Below, one piece after another: positions 1 through 9,682 of a stretch of DNA of 64,000 nucleotides. The position numbers and the translations under genes are program-made. The stretch covers positions 1,550,001 through 1,614,000 of the forward strand of contig CAWFPS010000003.1 of the NCBI GenBank assembly GCA_963817905.1, given 5' to 3'. The notes under the pieces are model-generated. The model had not been told where the DNA came from, searched no databases, and saw only the letters and a program-made list of their open reading frames with translations. The stretch's first letter is position 1. Each line of letters opens with the position of its first letter. Origin of the DNA: VRUE01 sp963817905. GTDB taxonomy: Bacteria; Actinomycetota; Thermoleophilia; Solirubrobacterales; 70-9.

Positions 1-150
1 ATGCGAGCAAGACGAGCAGTGCACTAGGCACAAACAGCCGTCGTTGCGCAGCACTCCCCAGTTTGACTTCCCCCGTAGTCATTCCCTCTCTTCAATGTAC
101 ACGTTCAGGTTCCCAGTTTGACCGATTTTCGCCGCTAACCTGAACCAAGG
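1..150. other. Leader region without a gene
   Basis: No coding sequence is supported here. The 11-mer CCCAGTTTGAC occurs twice, at 57-67 and 112-122, 55 bp apart. A long antisense frame runs through this stretch, but it is only the shadow of the gene that follows. Confidence 0.5.
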
Positions 151-939
151 ATGGTGCTGGGGAAGGGGGCAATAAAGGTCGTATGCCTGGCCGCGATCGC
201 GATCGTCGGCGCGGCAGCCCCTGCGCAGGCGGAGCTGACCGAGCGCGGCGACCTCTTCGTCAGGTTCCAGGGCGGGATCGACCCCAACGCGCTGCCGCGC
301 ACCCAGCTGGCGCCGATCGCGGTCAGCGTCGCCGGCACGGTCAAAACGCTCTCGGGCAAGAGGCCACCTTCGCTGCGGCGGATCCGGATCGAGCTCAACA
401 AAGGCGGAGTGCTGGATTCGCGCGGGCTGCCGGTCTGCCACTACCGGGACCTGCGCGCGGTCTCGCCGCGGCAGGCGATCGCGACCTGCGGCGGCGCCCG
501 GGTCGGCGGCGGCGCCTACCGCGCCCGCACCGCCTTCCCCGAACAGGCGACCTTCCCCTCCAGCGGCCACATCCTCGCCTTCAACGGCCGCCTCAAAGGG
601 CACAAGGTGATCCTCGCCCATATATACGGGGGCAAGCCGGTGCCGATCACGCGGCTGGTCGTCTTCCACATCCGCCGCGGCCGCGGCACCTTCGGCACGG
701 TCCTCACCGGCTACCTGCCCGAGTCGCTCAACCACTACGGCTACGTCGTCGGCATCGCCCTCAACCTCTTCCGCACCTACACCTGGCGCGGCCGCGAGCG
801 CAGCTACATCAGCGCCGCCTGCGCCGCCCCGCCCGGCTTCGGCGTCGCCGCCTTCCCCTTCGCCCGCGCCTCGATGCGCTTCCAGGACGGCCGCCACCTG
901 AGCAGCGTGCTGACGCGCAGCTGCCGGGTGAGCGGGTAG
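151..939 (+). CDS. Secreted protein of unknown function
   Basis: A 262-residue protein opens with a typical Sec signal peptide: basic start, hydrophobic run and a cleavage site near residue 27 after APAQA. The mature part is rich in Arg and Gly and has a few Cys residues that could form extracellular disulfides. No known family is recognised; proteins of this style (small, secreted, basic, beta-rich) are common in Solirubrobacterales. The antisense frame over the same bases is Ala/Gly/Glu/Arg-rich low-complexity sequence and is rejected. It stands alone, and a hairpin follows its stop. Function is unknown. Confidence 0.75.
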   Translation: MVLGKGAIKVVCLAAIAIVGAAAPAQAELTERGDLFVRFQGGIDPNALPRTQLAPIAVSVAGTVKTLSGKRPPSLRRIRIELNKGGVLDSRGLPVCHYRDLRAVSPRQAIATCGGARVGGGAYRARTAFPEQATFPSSGHILAFNGRLKGHKVILAHIYGGKPVPITRLVVFHIRRGRGTFGTVLTGYLPESLNHYGYVVGIALNLFRTYTWRGRERSYISAACAAPPGFGVAAFPFARASMRFQDGRHLSSVLTRSCRVSG

Positions 940-954
940 GCGAGCCGAAAAGAT

Positions 955-975
955 CGCCGACATTGCATGTCGGCG
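955..975 (+). terminator. Hairpin behind the first gene
   Basis: CGCCGACAT and ATGTCGGCG form a perfect 9-bp stem with a 3-base loop, 15 bases after the stop at 939. No T-run follows, so it may be a weak or Rho-assisted terminator. The unit GTCGGCGAC recurs twice just downstream (to about 1005). Confidence 0.4.
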
Positions 976-1109
976 ACATCAGACGTCGGCGACGATCGTT
1001 GTCGGTAAGCTCGCTCGTCGGAACTGCACCGGAGCTGCCCGGCGTGATTCGGGCGGCCTGGGACCGGGTCCGCTCGCGGACCAAGCTGAAACGGCTCGCC
1101 TGTACTCCC

Positions 1110-1468
1110 GGCGGGCACCTGCTCACCGAGGGGCAGCTGGTACTTGCAACCGAGGGGGAGGGCGACGAGCTCGTCCGCCAGGTGCTCTATGCGATCGCCG
1201 CGGGACGGTCACCGAGGACCCACGCCGCACGCGCCGCCGCGTCTACCGCATCGCCGACAACTTCCTCGCCTTCTGGCTCGGCCTGCTCGACCGCTTCCGG
1301 CCGGAGATCGAGCGCGGCCTGGGGGAGAGCATCCTGCCGGTCCTGCTCGATTCGATCGACGATTACATGGGCGGGCCCTGGGAGGAGGCGTCCCGCGATC
1401 ACCTGCGCCGGCTCGCCGCTGCCGGGGAGCTGGGTGCGATCACCGCTGCCGAGATCTTCAGTGCGTAG
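1110..1468 (+). pseudogene. Remnant of a DUF234-type AAA ATPase
   Basis: Two pieces of a C-terminal ATPase region lie in different frames. The first (about 1110-1206) reads DELVRQVLYAIAAG, the usual entry into the winged-helix domain. The second (about 1212-1468) reads VTEDPRRTRRRVYRIADNF, then LAFWLGLLDRF, and ends at TAG 1466. This is the typical DUF234 start and tail. The helix-turn-helix between them is missing, and so is the whole P-loop half. It is therefore a decayed gene with an internal deletion. Intact relatives sit at 19975 and 26794. Confidence 0.7.
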
Positions 1469-1545
1469 GAGCGAGCCCGGTACGTAGATCGCTTTTCAGG
1501 AACGGCATCTATCCTTGGTCCGTGGCCGAGGAGCGACAAGGCGGG

Positions 1546-2115
1546 ATGCGGCGCTTGCCGGCCGGGCCGCACGGTTTGCCGCCGGAGCTGGTCGGGCGCA
1601 ACCAGCGCGAACGGCTGATCGCGGCGATGGCCGAGGTCTGCGGGGAGCGGGGGTACGGCGAGTCCTCGGTGGCCGAGGTCGCCAGGCGGGCCGGGGTGTC
1701 GACTGCGAGCTTCTATCGCCAGTTCGAGCACAGGCGGGACTGCATGTTGGCCGCCTTCGAGGTGCTGTTCGAGCGGCTGTTCGAAGCGCTCGCGCGTGCC
1801 TGCGGCGGGGAGGTCGAGGCGGCCGAGCGCGCCCGGTCCGGGGCGAGGGCGGCGGCAGCGCTGCTTGGGGGGGACCCGCCGGCGGCGCGGCTTCTCTGCG
1901 TGGAGATCCTCGCCCTGGGGCCCGAGGGCGTGCGCGCCCAGCACGAGGCGATCGAGCGCTTGGCCGCGCTCCTGCGGGGTCCGTCCGCACCGGGGTGGGA
2001 CACCGATGCCGCCTGGGCCTGCGCCGCCGCGATGGTCGCCGCCGCCGGCCGCCGGCTCGCCGCCGGCGAGGTGCCCGACGCCGCCGAGCTCGAAGCGCTC
2101 GCGGCCCTGCTCTGA
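1546..2115 (+). CDS. TetR/AcrR family transcriptional regulator
   Basis: The protein (189 aa from ATG 1546; GTG 1522 is an alternative) carries an N-terminal TetR helix-turn-helix. The segment ERLIAAMAEVCGERGYGESS leads into VAEVARRAGVSTASFYRQF, which is the recognition helix. The C-terminal ligand and dimer domain is Ala-rich and gives no clue to the effector. A purine-rich GAGGAG lies 11 bases before ATG 1546, which favours that start. It has no obvious operon partner. The large surface operon begins 225 bp downstream and could be a target, but this is only positional. Confidence 0.85.
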   Translation: MRRLPAGPHGLPPELVGRNQRERLIAAMAEVCGERGYGESSVAEVARRAGVSTASFYRQFEHRRDCMLAAFEVLFERLFEALARACGGEVEAAERARSGARAAAALLGGDPPAARLLCVEILALGPEGVRAQHEAIERLAALLRGPSAPGWDTDAAWACAAAMVAAAGRRLAAGEVPDAAELEALAALL

Positions 2116-2192
2116 GGGTTGCCGGCCCCCCTGGTCGTGCGGGCGATGACGCCTGCGCTGAAACGCGCCGCTTTCTCCCAGAAACTTTCTCC

Positions 2193-2221
2193 TTGACTTT
2201 GTGAAAGGCATCGTTTACGGT
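2193..2221 (+). promoter_or_regulatory. Promoter of the surface-protein operon
   Basis: TTGACT (2193-2198) and TACGGT (2216-2221) are separated by 17 bp, a good sigma-70 type arrangement. The transcript would have a leader of about 110 nt before the GTG at 2341. Confidence 0.55.
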
Positions 2222-2340
2222 CTCAAACCATCGTCTCCAAAAGAGGCGATACAGGGAAAGCACACAGGGACAACCGAGTCCACGGGGGCCGCTAAGGGAA
2301 GCGGCCGGTAGAGGGGCTCGAAGAACAAGGAGAGAGCTAC

Positions 2341-5300
2341 GTGAATCGCCACGCGAAGGCATCGTCCGCGGCATCGACCCAGCGCCAGGCCACCGGCCTC
2401 GGCCGCATCGCGCGTGGAGCCTTCGTCACCCGTGGCGTCTCCGGCGACACCAGAGGGAGTGGTGCGTCTTCGTCTCGGGGCCGCCTCGCCCTGCTCGGCC
2501 TCTCGGCCCTCGCACTCACCGGGCTGGTTCTGCTCGTCGCCTCGGCCTTCGCCTCCAAGCAGGCCGTCGACTACATCGGCGGCTCGGGCAGCCAGGGCGG
2601 CAAGTTCAACGGCCCCCTCGACGTCGCCGTCAACACCAGCGGCGCCGGCGGCGTCCCCGCCGGCACGATCTACGTCGCCGACGAAAACAACAACCGCGTC
2701 CAGCGCTTCAGCCCCAGCGGGGAATTCGTCTCGGCCTGGGGCGCCAACGTGCTGACCGCATCCGCCAACGAGCAGCAGACGATCACGGTCAACGCCACCG
2801 CCGGCACGTACACGCTCAGCCTCGGCGGCGCGACCACCGCCCCCCTTGCCTACAACGCCTCCCTAAATACCGTGCGCACTGCGCTGCGCAACCTCCCACC
2901 CGTGGGTGGCGCCGCCAACGTCAACCTCTTCGGCACCCCCCCCACCGTCCAATTCGAAGGCAGCCTCAGTGCCACCAACATGCCGCAGCTCTCCGTCGAC
3001 GACTCGCTGCTGACGGGTTCGGTGACGATCGCCACCACGACCCAGGGCTCCGGCGCCTTCGAGGTCTGCACCGTCGCCGAAGAATGCCGGGCCGGCGCGG
3101 CGACCGGCGGCGCCAACGCCGCCAACAACGCCAAGAACGGCTCGCTCAACAAGCCCCAGTCGGTCGCCGTGGACGGCGACACCGGCAACGTCTACGTCTC
3201 CGATCCCAGGAACAACCGGGTCAACGAGTACTCGGCCACCGGCGCCTTCATCCGCTCCTTCGGCTGGGGAGTGGACGCGACCGAAGCGGGGTCCGAATAC
3301 GAGGTCTGCCCGGCCGCCAACCGCTGCACCTTCGGCAGCGCCGGTGCCGGTTCCGGCCAGATCGGCTCGACCGGAGCCTTCAGAACTCACGGCCTGGCCG
3401 TCTCACAGCCCGACGGCGAAGCCGCCGTCGGCACCCTCTTCCTCGCCGACACGCAGAACCGCCGCGTCAACACCTATGCGCTCGACGGCAGCGGCCCCTC
3501 CTCTTTCGGCTCCTCGGCCAACTTCGGCGAAAGCCAGCCGCGCCAGATCGCGGTCGACTCGCGCGGCATCCTCTACGCCTCGGATTCCAACAACGGCGGC
3601 GAGATCGACCGCTACGACACCGAAGACGCCAACGGCGGCGGCGTTGGCTTCCTCGCCTCGATCGCCGCGCCGCCGCTGCTCGCCGGCTTTGCCGAAAGCG
3701 CCACCTCGGGCCTGGAAGTGGATCCCGACTCCGACGGCGCCGGTGCCGACGAGGACGTGCTCTATGTGCTGCGCGACCCCTCCTCGGGCAACACCGTGGT
3801 GCAGCAGTACGGTCCGACCAACGACCCCGGCCTCACGGCGGCACCGACCGCCGTCGATGACACCCACGGCGGCGAAGCGGGCTTCACTTCCGTCGCCGGC
3901 CTCGGCCTCGACGACACCAGCGGCAAGCTCTACGTCGCGGCCCACTTCCAAGGTCGCGTCTACGTCCTCGACAACGCCACCGTCCCCGGCGCCACCCTCG
4001 ACCCGGTCTCGGGCATCGGCACCCACTCGGCCACCTTCTCGGGCGAAGTCAACCCCAACGGCACCCGCACCGGGTACCGCTTCGAGTACGTCGACGACGC
4101 CACCTTCCAGGCGACCGGCTTCACCAACGCCGCCAAATATCCGCCCGCCGACGTCGACCTCGGCGCCGGCACGTCCTCGATCCCGGTCGAAGCCGAGCCG
4201 CCCCACCACCTGGTGCCGAGCACCGAATACCACGTGCGCCTCGTCGCCAAGAACGTCTTCACCGCGAACGAAGCGATCGGCGGCCCGCTCACCTTCACCA
4301 CGGCGGGCGCGACGCCGAGCGTCAAAGCCGTCGCCACCGACGTCGAAGCCGACGAGGCGACCCTGCGCGCCGCGATCGTCCCCGAGGGCCAGGCGGTCAG
4401 CGGCTACCACTTCGAGTGGGGCCCGACCAACGCCTACGGCAACTCGACCACGCCCGGCGCCCTGCCCTCCGGCGCTGCCCCGGTCGCGGTCGAAGCCGGT
4501 CTCAGCGGTCTCACGCCGGGACAGACCTACCACTACCGCCTGCTCGCCACCAACGCCACCGGCACCACCACCGGCCCCGACCAAACCTTCACCACCCTCG
4601 CCGGCGAGCCGCAGCTGCCCGAACGGGGCTATGAGATCGCCAGCTTCTACCCGACCCAGGGGGTGCCGGTGTTCGGCCTCGCCGGCGCGATTGTCCCCGA
4701 CGAGGCTGGCGACTCGGCAGTGATCAGGACCCCCGATCCGGCGCCCGGGACCAGCACCCCCAACCTTCCTCAAAACTTCGGGAACCTGATCGTCGGCACC
4801 GGTGGACCGCAGAACCTGTTCGTGCGCGGCGCCGATCGCTGGAACATGCACGAGATCTCGCTTCCCAACGGCGAGGGCTGGTCGACCAACCTCGACACCC
4901 ACATCTCGACGGTGGCAACCGACGGGCCGGGCTCGGATTCCCTATATGTCGACTCGCGGCTCGACCCCGATGACCACGACGGTGCGGAATCGACCGATCT
5001 CTACATATGGAAACCGGACGGCAGCATCACCTGGCTATCCCGCGATCGCCGCATTCCAGTCGGCACGCCGCAGACCACGCGGACGTTTGCGGAATACGCC
5101 AGCGACGTGCCCAATTTCACGATGTCGGCAGACGGCGAGACCGTGGTCTTCAAGTCGAGTTCCCCGCTGCTCGACGCCGACACCACCTCCGGCTCAAACT
5201 CGCGCCTCTACAAGTGGCACAACGGCCAGCTCAGCTTCATCGGCAAGCGGCCCGACGGCAGCGTGCCTAACGGGAGCTTTAGCGCGGGCTCGAGTCTGGG

Positions 5301-6711
5301 ATCGGAAGGATATGCCCGCTACGCGGTCTCGCGCGACGGCAGCCGGGTCGTCTTCAGCGCTTTCCGGCTCGACGACGGATCTCGACGCAGTCTCTACGTG
5401 CAGACCGACGGCCAGCCGACGGTCGAGGCGAGCAAGGCCGAAGGGGTGCCGCCGCTGTCGGCTAACCAGCCCTTCGACGTCACCTACCGCGGCGCCGCCG
5501 AAGACGACTCGCGCGTCTTCTTCACCAGCGCCTCGCGCCTGACGCCCGACTCCGGCGCGTCGGGAGAAAGCGGCGGTGGCGCGGCGGACCTCTACGCCTA
5601 TGACGTGCCGAGCGACACGCTGCGCGACCTGACGCCGCGCCTCGACGGGCTCGGCGATCCCACCGTCGACCCGGCGACGGCGGACCGGGGTCGTGCGCTC
5701 GGCGTCGTCGCCAACTCGAGCGACGGCAAGCGGATCTACTTCGTCGCCGACGCCCAGTACCCGACCGCGCCCAACCCCGAAGGCGACCTGCCCTCGGCCG
5801 GCGGGCACAACCTCTACATGGCCGAATTGGACGGGATCGACGACCCGATCGAGCTGCGCTTCGTCGTGACGCTGGGGTCGCTGGACAGCGGCAACTGGCA
5901 GCTGCCCTGGGCGTCGGGCACGTTCGTCTACGGCGTCTCCAACCAAGGCAAAACGGCCTTGGCCTCGCCGGACGGGGCAACGCTCGGCTTTGCCTCGACC
6001 GAAAGCCTGACCGGGCAGCCGCTGGGCCTGACCGAGCAGCTCTTCGCCTATGACTCCGAGCAGGGCACGCTGGATTGCCCGTCGTGCCCGAGCGACGGCT
6101 CGCTGCCGGCCGAGACGGTCGGCAAGTACAACCCCGGGCTCGAAGAAGTCCGCTCGAACTGGCAGTCCGAAAGGGGCGTGTCGCGCTGGGTGAGCAGCGA
6201 CGGAACCGTCTTCTTCAGCACGGCGACGGCGCTGCTGCCCGAGGATCAGAACCAAACCCCCGACGTCTATGAATTCCACGACGGGGCGCTGGGCATGATC
6301 ACCCGGGGCTCGGTGGGAGCGAAAGGCATAACCCTCTTCACCAACGCCAGCGTCGACGGCAGCTCGGTCTTCTTCACCACCCTGGAAGCGCTGGCGCCCC
6401 AGGACAAAGAGCCTGGGGTCCCGAAGGCCTACGTGGCCCGGGTGGGCGGCGGCTTCCCCTACGTGGCGCCGCCGCCGCCGTGCGACCCGAGCGCGGGCGC
6501 CTGCGAGGGCGCGCCGAGCAGCGCGCCTGATGCCCCCGGGGCTGGCACCGCCGCCTTCGAGGGCCCGGGCAACCCGAAGCCGAAGGCCAAGCGACGCTGC
6601 CCGAAGGGCAAGCGCAAGGTGCGGCGCAAGGGCAAGGTGCGCTGCGCCCCGCGCAGGAAGCACCGCAAGCACAAGCGAAACGCCAAGCACAACCGGAGGG
6701 CCAGCCGATGA
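2341..6711 (+). CDS. Giant secreted NHL-repeat / fibronectin-III-like / propeller protein
   Basis: This 1456-residue protein starts at GTG 2341 behind a strong AAGGAGAG site. An Arg/Ser-rich N-terminus leads to one hydrophobic segment (about 48-71) that serves as signal or anchor. Residues 75-540 hold NHL-type beta-propeller repeats (for example TIYVADENNNRVQRFS and NVYVSDPRNNRVNEYS). Two fibronectin-III-like modules follow (about 540-655 and 655-755, the second with TPGQTYHYRLLATN). A second propeller of TolB/PD40 style runs from about 762 to 1390. The last 45 residues are almost all Lys, Arg and His. It is an extracellular adhesion or scaffold-type protein with no catalytic motif seen. It overlaps the next gene by 4 bp. 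Confidence 0.85.
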   Translation: MNRHAKASSAASTQRQATGLGRIARGAFVTRGVSGDTRGSGASSSRGRLALLGLSALALTGLVLLVASAFASKQAVDYIGGSGSQGGKFNGPLDVAVNTSGAGGVPAGTIYVADENNNRVQRFSPSGEFVSAWGANVLTASANEQQTITVNATAGTYTLSLGGATTAPLAYNASLNTVRTALRNLPPVGGAANVNLFGTPPTVQFEGSLSATNMPQLSVDDSLLTGSVTIATTTQGSGAFEVCTVAEECRAGAATGGANAANNAKNGSLNKPQSVAVDGDTGNVYVSDPRNNRVNEYSATGAFIRSFGWGVDATEAGSEYEVCPAANRCTFGSAGAGSGQIGSTGAFRTHGLAVSQPDGEAAVGTLFLADTQNRRVNTYALDGSGPSSFGSSANFGESQPRQIAVDSRGILYASDSNNGGEIDRYDTEDANGGGVGFLASIAAPPLLAGFAESATSGLEVDPDSDGAGADEDVLYVLRDPSSGNTVVQQYGPTNDPGLTAAPTAVDDTHGGEAGFTSVAGLGLDDTSGKLYVAAHFQGRVYVLDNATVPGATLDPVSGIGTHSATFSGEVNPNGTRTGYRFEYVDDATFQATGFTNAAKYPPADVDLGAGTSSIPVEAEPPHHLVPSTEYHVRLVAKNVFTANEAIGGPLTFTTAGATPSVKAVATDVEADEATLRAAIVPEGQAVSGYHFEWGPTNAYGNSTTPGALPSGAAPVAVEAGLSGLTPGQTYHYRLLATNATGTTTGPDQTFTTLAGEPQLPERGYEIASFYPTQGVPVFGLAGAIVPDEAGDSAVIRTPDPAPGTSTPNLPQNFGNLIVGTGGPQNLFVRGADRWNMHEISLPNGEGWSTNLDTHISTVATDGPGSDSLYVDSRLDPDDHDGAESTDLYIWKPDGSITWLSRDRRIPVGTPQTTRTFAEYASDVPNFTMSADGETVVFKSSSPLLDADTTSGSNSRLYKWHNGQLSFIGKRPDGSVPNGSFSAGSSLGSEGYARYAVSRDGSRVVFSAFRLDDGSRRSLYVQTDGQPTVEASKAEGVPPLSANQPFDVTYRGAAEDDSRVFFTSASRLTPDSGASGESGGGAADLYAYDVPSDTLRDLTPRLDGLGDPTVDPATADRGRALGVVANSSDGKRIYFVADAQYPTAPNPEGDLPSAGGHNLYMAELDGIDDPIELRFVVTLGSLDSGNWQLPWASGTFVYGVSNQGKTALASPDGATLGFASTESLTGQPLGLTEQLFAYDSEQGTLDCPSCPSDGSLPAETVGKYNPGLEEVRSNWQSERGVSRWVSSDGTVFFSTATALLPEDQNQTPDVYEFHDGALGMITRGSVGAKGITLFTNASVDGSSVFFTTLEALAPQDKEPGVPKAYVARVGGGFPYVAPPPPCDPSAGACEGAPSSAPDAPGAGTAAFEGPGNPKPKAKRRCPKGKRKVRRKGKVRCAPRRKHRKHKRNAKHNRRASR

Positions 6712-9680
6712 GCGCCAAGACCGCGAAGTTCCACCGTAGCTTCCTGCTCGTCCTGGCGGCCCTGGCGGTCTCGCTGGCGGCGCTGGCGCCGGCCGCGGGG
6801 GCCGCCCCGACCGGCCCCTTCGCCTTCCGGGCGGACGCCTTCGCCAAGGCGCACCCGGCGCTGCGGCCCGAACTGGCGCGGTTCTGCGTCCCGGCCGCCT
6901 TCCAGTGCGTGGCCTTCGACCAGGCAGGCTGGACGCAGGCGATCGAAGAAGCCCCCGAAGACATCCAGGCGGGCGGGCACACTGACTTCAGCGTGCACTT
7001 TCGCTTCGCCCCGACCCAGGGGCCGGGGGAACAGAACTTCCTCACCGCCGGCCACCCGAGGCTGGTGACGTCCGATGCCCCCGCGGGATCGGTCGGCAAC
7101 CCGCGCGCGGTGCCGCGCTGCGAACTGGCCGATTTCCATCTGACCGCCTTCGGCGCCTGCCCGCCGGAGAGCCAGATCGGGAGCAGCATGACCGCGACCA
7201 ACTTCGGCGGGCTCGAAGGCCTCATCATCTACAGCCCGGCGACGAGCCTGGTGCCCTCGCCGGGCCAGACGGCGCTGCTCGGCTTCAAGTCGTTCGCCTT
7301 CTCGGTCCTCCTGCACCCCGAAGTGCGCAGCGAAGGCGACTACGGGCTGCGGATCACGGCCGACGGCATCCCCGACTCGCTCGCCGAGTACATGGGCAGC
7401 ACGCTCACCCTCTGGGGCGTGCCGCACGACCCTGTGCACGACCCATATCGCATCGACGAGGTCGGTTCCGAAGTGGGCTGGCACCTTGAAGGGGTGCCGC
7501 GCCCCTTCTTCTCGGCGCCGACCAACTGTTCGACCGGGCCGATCACGCTGGACATCAAGTCGATCTCCTGGGAGCACGAAGACGTCGCCGAAGCGTCCAG
7601 CACGTCCCCCGAGCCGACGGGCTGCGAGGAAGTTCCCTTCGAACCGAGCATCTCGGCCCGGCCGACGACCAACGTCGCCGACTCGCCTTCGGGCCTCGAG
7701 GTCGACATCGGCACGCCCCAGGACGAAAGCTGCGAGCTGATCCCCGAGACGCAGCTCGAAGAAGAAGAAATGCTGGAAAACGCGGAATCGGTCTATGACT
7801 GCGGGATCGCAACCTCGCACCTGAAAGACACGACGCTGACCCTGCCCGAGGGCCTGGCGCTGAACACCGCGGGCGCCAACGGCCTCGACGGCTGCTCGAG
7901 CGCCGAGATCGGCTTGACCACGCCGCTGGGAGTCACCCCGCAGCAGTTCACCAAAGCTGTGCCGAGTTGCCCCGACGCCTCGCGGATCGCGAGCGTCGAA
8001 GTCGACACGCCGCTGCTGGAAGCGCCGATGCCGGGTTCGGTCTACCTCGCCGACCCCTACGACAACCCGTTCAAATCGCTGCTGGCGATCTACGTCGTCG
8101 CCGACGACCAGGAACGCGGCCTGATCGTCAAGCTCGCGGGCGAGGTGAAAGCGGACCCGGTCACGGGCCGGCTGACCACGCTCGTGCAGAACGCGCCGCA
8201 GTTGCCCTTCTCCCATTTCCTCCTGCACTTCAAGCAGGGCCCGCACGCGCCGCTTCGCACCCCGGGCTGCGGCAGCTATCAGAGCGATGCCGAGCTGACC
8301 CCCTACTCGGCGCCGGAATCGTCCGTGGCGATCAAAGACAGCTGGCAGGTCACACAGGGCCCCGGCGGCTCCTGCGAGGTGCCCAACGCGCCGAGCCTCG
8401 ACGCCGGCACGGTGAGCCCCTCGGCCTCCAGCTACAGCCCCTTCGTCATGCACCTGCGGCGCGACGACGGCACCCAGAACTTCAAGGCCGTCACGATCAG
8501 CCCCCCGCCGGGCCTGATCGCCAAGCTGGCCGGAGTCGGGCGCTGCTCAGATGCAGAGCTCGCCACGGCCGCCGCCAAGAGCGGTGCGCAGGAGAAGGCA
8601 AGCTCCTCCTGTCCGGCCTCCTCTGAGCTGGGCCAGGTGGTGGCAGGAGCCGGTGCCGGCCCAAGCCCCTACTACGCCGAGGGCAAGGCCTACCTGGCAG
8701 GCCCCTACAAGGGCGCCCCGCTGAGCATGGCGATCATCACCCCGGCAACCGCCGGGCCCTTCGATCTGGGCACGATCGTCGTTCGCGTCGCCCTGCACGT
8801 GGACTCAAAGACGGCCCGGATCACCGCCGTCTCGGATGAGATCCCCTCGATCCTCGAGGGGATCCCGCTCGACATCAGGACGGTCGACCTGATCCTCGAC
8901 CGCGACCAGTTCACCAAGACCGGCACCAGCTGCGATCCCTCCTCGGTCGAGGGGCAGCTGACCTCGACCCTGGGCCAGGTGGCAGACATCGCCAGCCGCT
9001 TCCAGCTGGCCGAGTGCACCAGCCTGGGCTTCAAGCCTCAGCTCTCGCTGCGCCTCAAGGGCGGCATCAAGCGCGGCAAGCACCCGGCCCTGACCGCGGT
9101 GCTGAAGCCCCGCCCGGGCGATGCCAACCTGGCCGGGATCTCAGTCGCCCTGCCGCGATCGGAGTTCCTCGACCAGGCCCACATCGGCACCGTCTGCACC
9201 CGGGTGCAGTTCGCCGCCGATCAGTGCCCGCCGGCATCGGTCTACGGCAAGGCCTACGTCAGCACGCCGCTGTTCGACTTCCCGCTGCGCGGCAAGGTCT
9301 ATCTGCGCTCATCCAACAACAAGCTGCCCGACCTGGTCCCCGATCTGCGGGGCCCGGCCGACACGCCGATCAAAGTCGAGGCCTCAGGGGGCACCGACTC
9401 GATCCGCGGCGGCATCCGCAACACCTTCAACCTGATCCCCGACGCGCCCTTCACCAAAGTGGTGATGAAGCTGAAGGGCGGCAAGAAGGGCCTGCTGCAG
9501 AACTCCCGCAACATCTGCGCCCACGTCTTCCGCGCCACCGTCCGCTACACCGCCCACAGCGGCAAGGTCAGAAGCGGCCTGCCGCTGCTGCGCAACTCCA
9601 AGTGCAAGCGCTCGCGGCGCAAGGCCCAGCGTCACGCTCACCGCCGCCCGCAGGTGCTGGCGCGGGCTGCCGCTAGGTAG
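6708..9680 (+). CDS. Large secreted surface protein (990 aa)
   Basis: ATG 6708 overlaps the upstream stop (ATGA), so translation is coupled. A signal peptide ends near residue 38 (LAPAAGAAPTG). The mature protein is beta-rich with scattered Cys pairs and no recognised family. It shares blocks along its length with residues of about 480-1365 of the next gene, such as FDLGTIV, EGIPL/DGIPL and GLLQNS near the C-terminus. The protein ends in an Arg/His/Lys tail. Extracellular or wall location is inferred from the signal and tail; the function is unknown. Confidence 0.82.
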   Translation: MSAKTAKFHRSFLLVLAALAVSLAALAPAAGAAPTGPFAFRADAFAKAHPALRPELARFCVPAAFQCVAFDQAGWTQAIEEAPEDIQAGGHTDFSVHFRFAPTQGPGEQNFLTAGHPRLVTSDAPAGSVGNPRAVPRCELADFHLTAFGACPPESQIGSSMTATNFGGLEGLIIYSPATSLVPSPGQTALLGFKSFAFSVLLHPEVRSEGDYGLRITADGIPDSLAEYMGSTLTLWGVPHDPVHDPYRIDEVGSEVGWHLEGVPRPFFSAPTNCSTGPITLDIKSISWEHEDVAEASSTSPEPTGCEEVPFEPSISARPTTNVADSPSGLEVDIGTPQDESCELIPETQLEEEEMLENAESVYDCGIATSHLKDTTLTLPEGLALNTAGANGLDGCSSAEIGLTTPLGVTPQQFTKAVPSCPDASRIASVEVDTPLLEAPMPGSVYLADPYDNPFKSLLAIYVVADDQERGLIVKLAGEVKADPVTGRLTTLVQNAPQLPFSHFLLHFKQGPHAPLRTPGCGSYQSDAELTPYSAPESSVAIKDSWQVTQGPGGSCEVPNAPSLDAGTVSPSASSYSPFVMHLRRDDGTQNFKAVTISPPPGLIAKLAGVGRCSDAELATAAAKSGAQEKASSSCPASSELGQVVAGAGAGPSPYYAEGKAYLAGPYKGAPLSMAIITPATAGPFDLGTIVVRVALHVDSKTARITAVSDEIPSILEGIPLDIRTVDLILDRDQFTKTGTSCDPSSVEGQLTSTLGQVADIASRFQLAECTSLGFKPQLSLRLKGGIKRGKHPALTAVLKPRPGDANLAGISVALPRSEFLDQAHIGTVCTRVQFAADQCPPASVYGKAYVSTPLFDFPLRGKVYLRSSNNKLPDLVPDLRGPADTPIKVEASGGTDSIRGGIRNTFNLIPDAPFTKVVMKLKGGKKGLLQNSRNICAHVFRATVRYTAHSGKVRSGLPLLRNSKCKRSRRKAQRHAHRRPQVLARAAAR

Positions 9681-9682
9681 GG

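Noticed and set aside
79..963. Long minus-strand frame opposite the first secreted protein
   Set aside because: It encodes Ala/Gly/Glu/Arg low-complexity sequence and mirrors a plus-strand gene with a clear signal peptide; typical high-GC shadow.
183..1487. 434-codon plus-strand frame across the first gene and the ATPase remnant
   Set aside because: Pro/Arg/Leu-rich shadow of the 151-939 gene in another frame; only the short part near 1110-1206 is real ATPase sequence.
3403..4902. 499-codon antisense frame in the giant NHL gene
   Set aside because: Valine/Gly/Asp-rich shadow without domain; the plus strand has propeller and fibronectin-like repeats.
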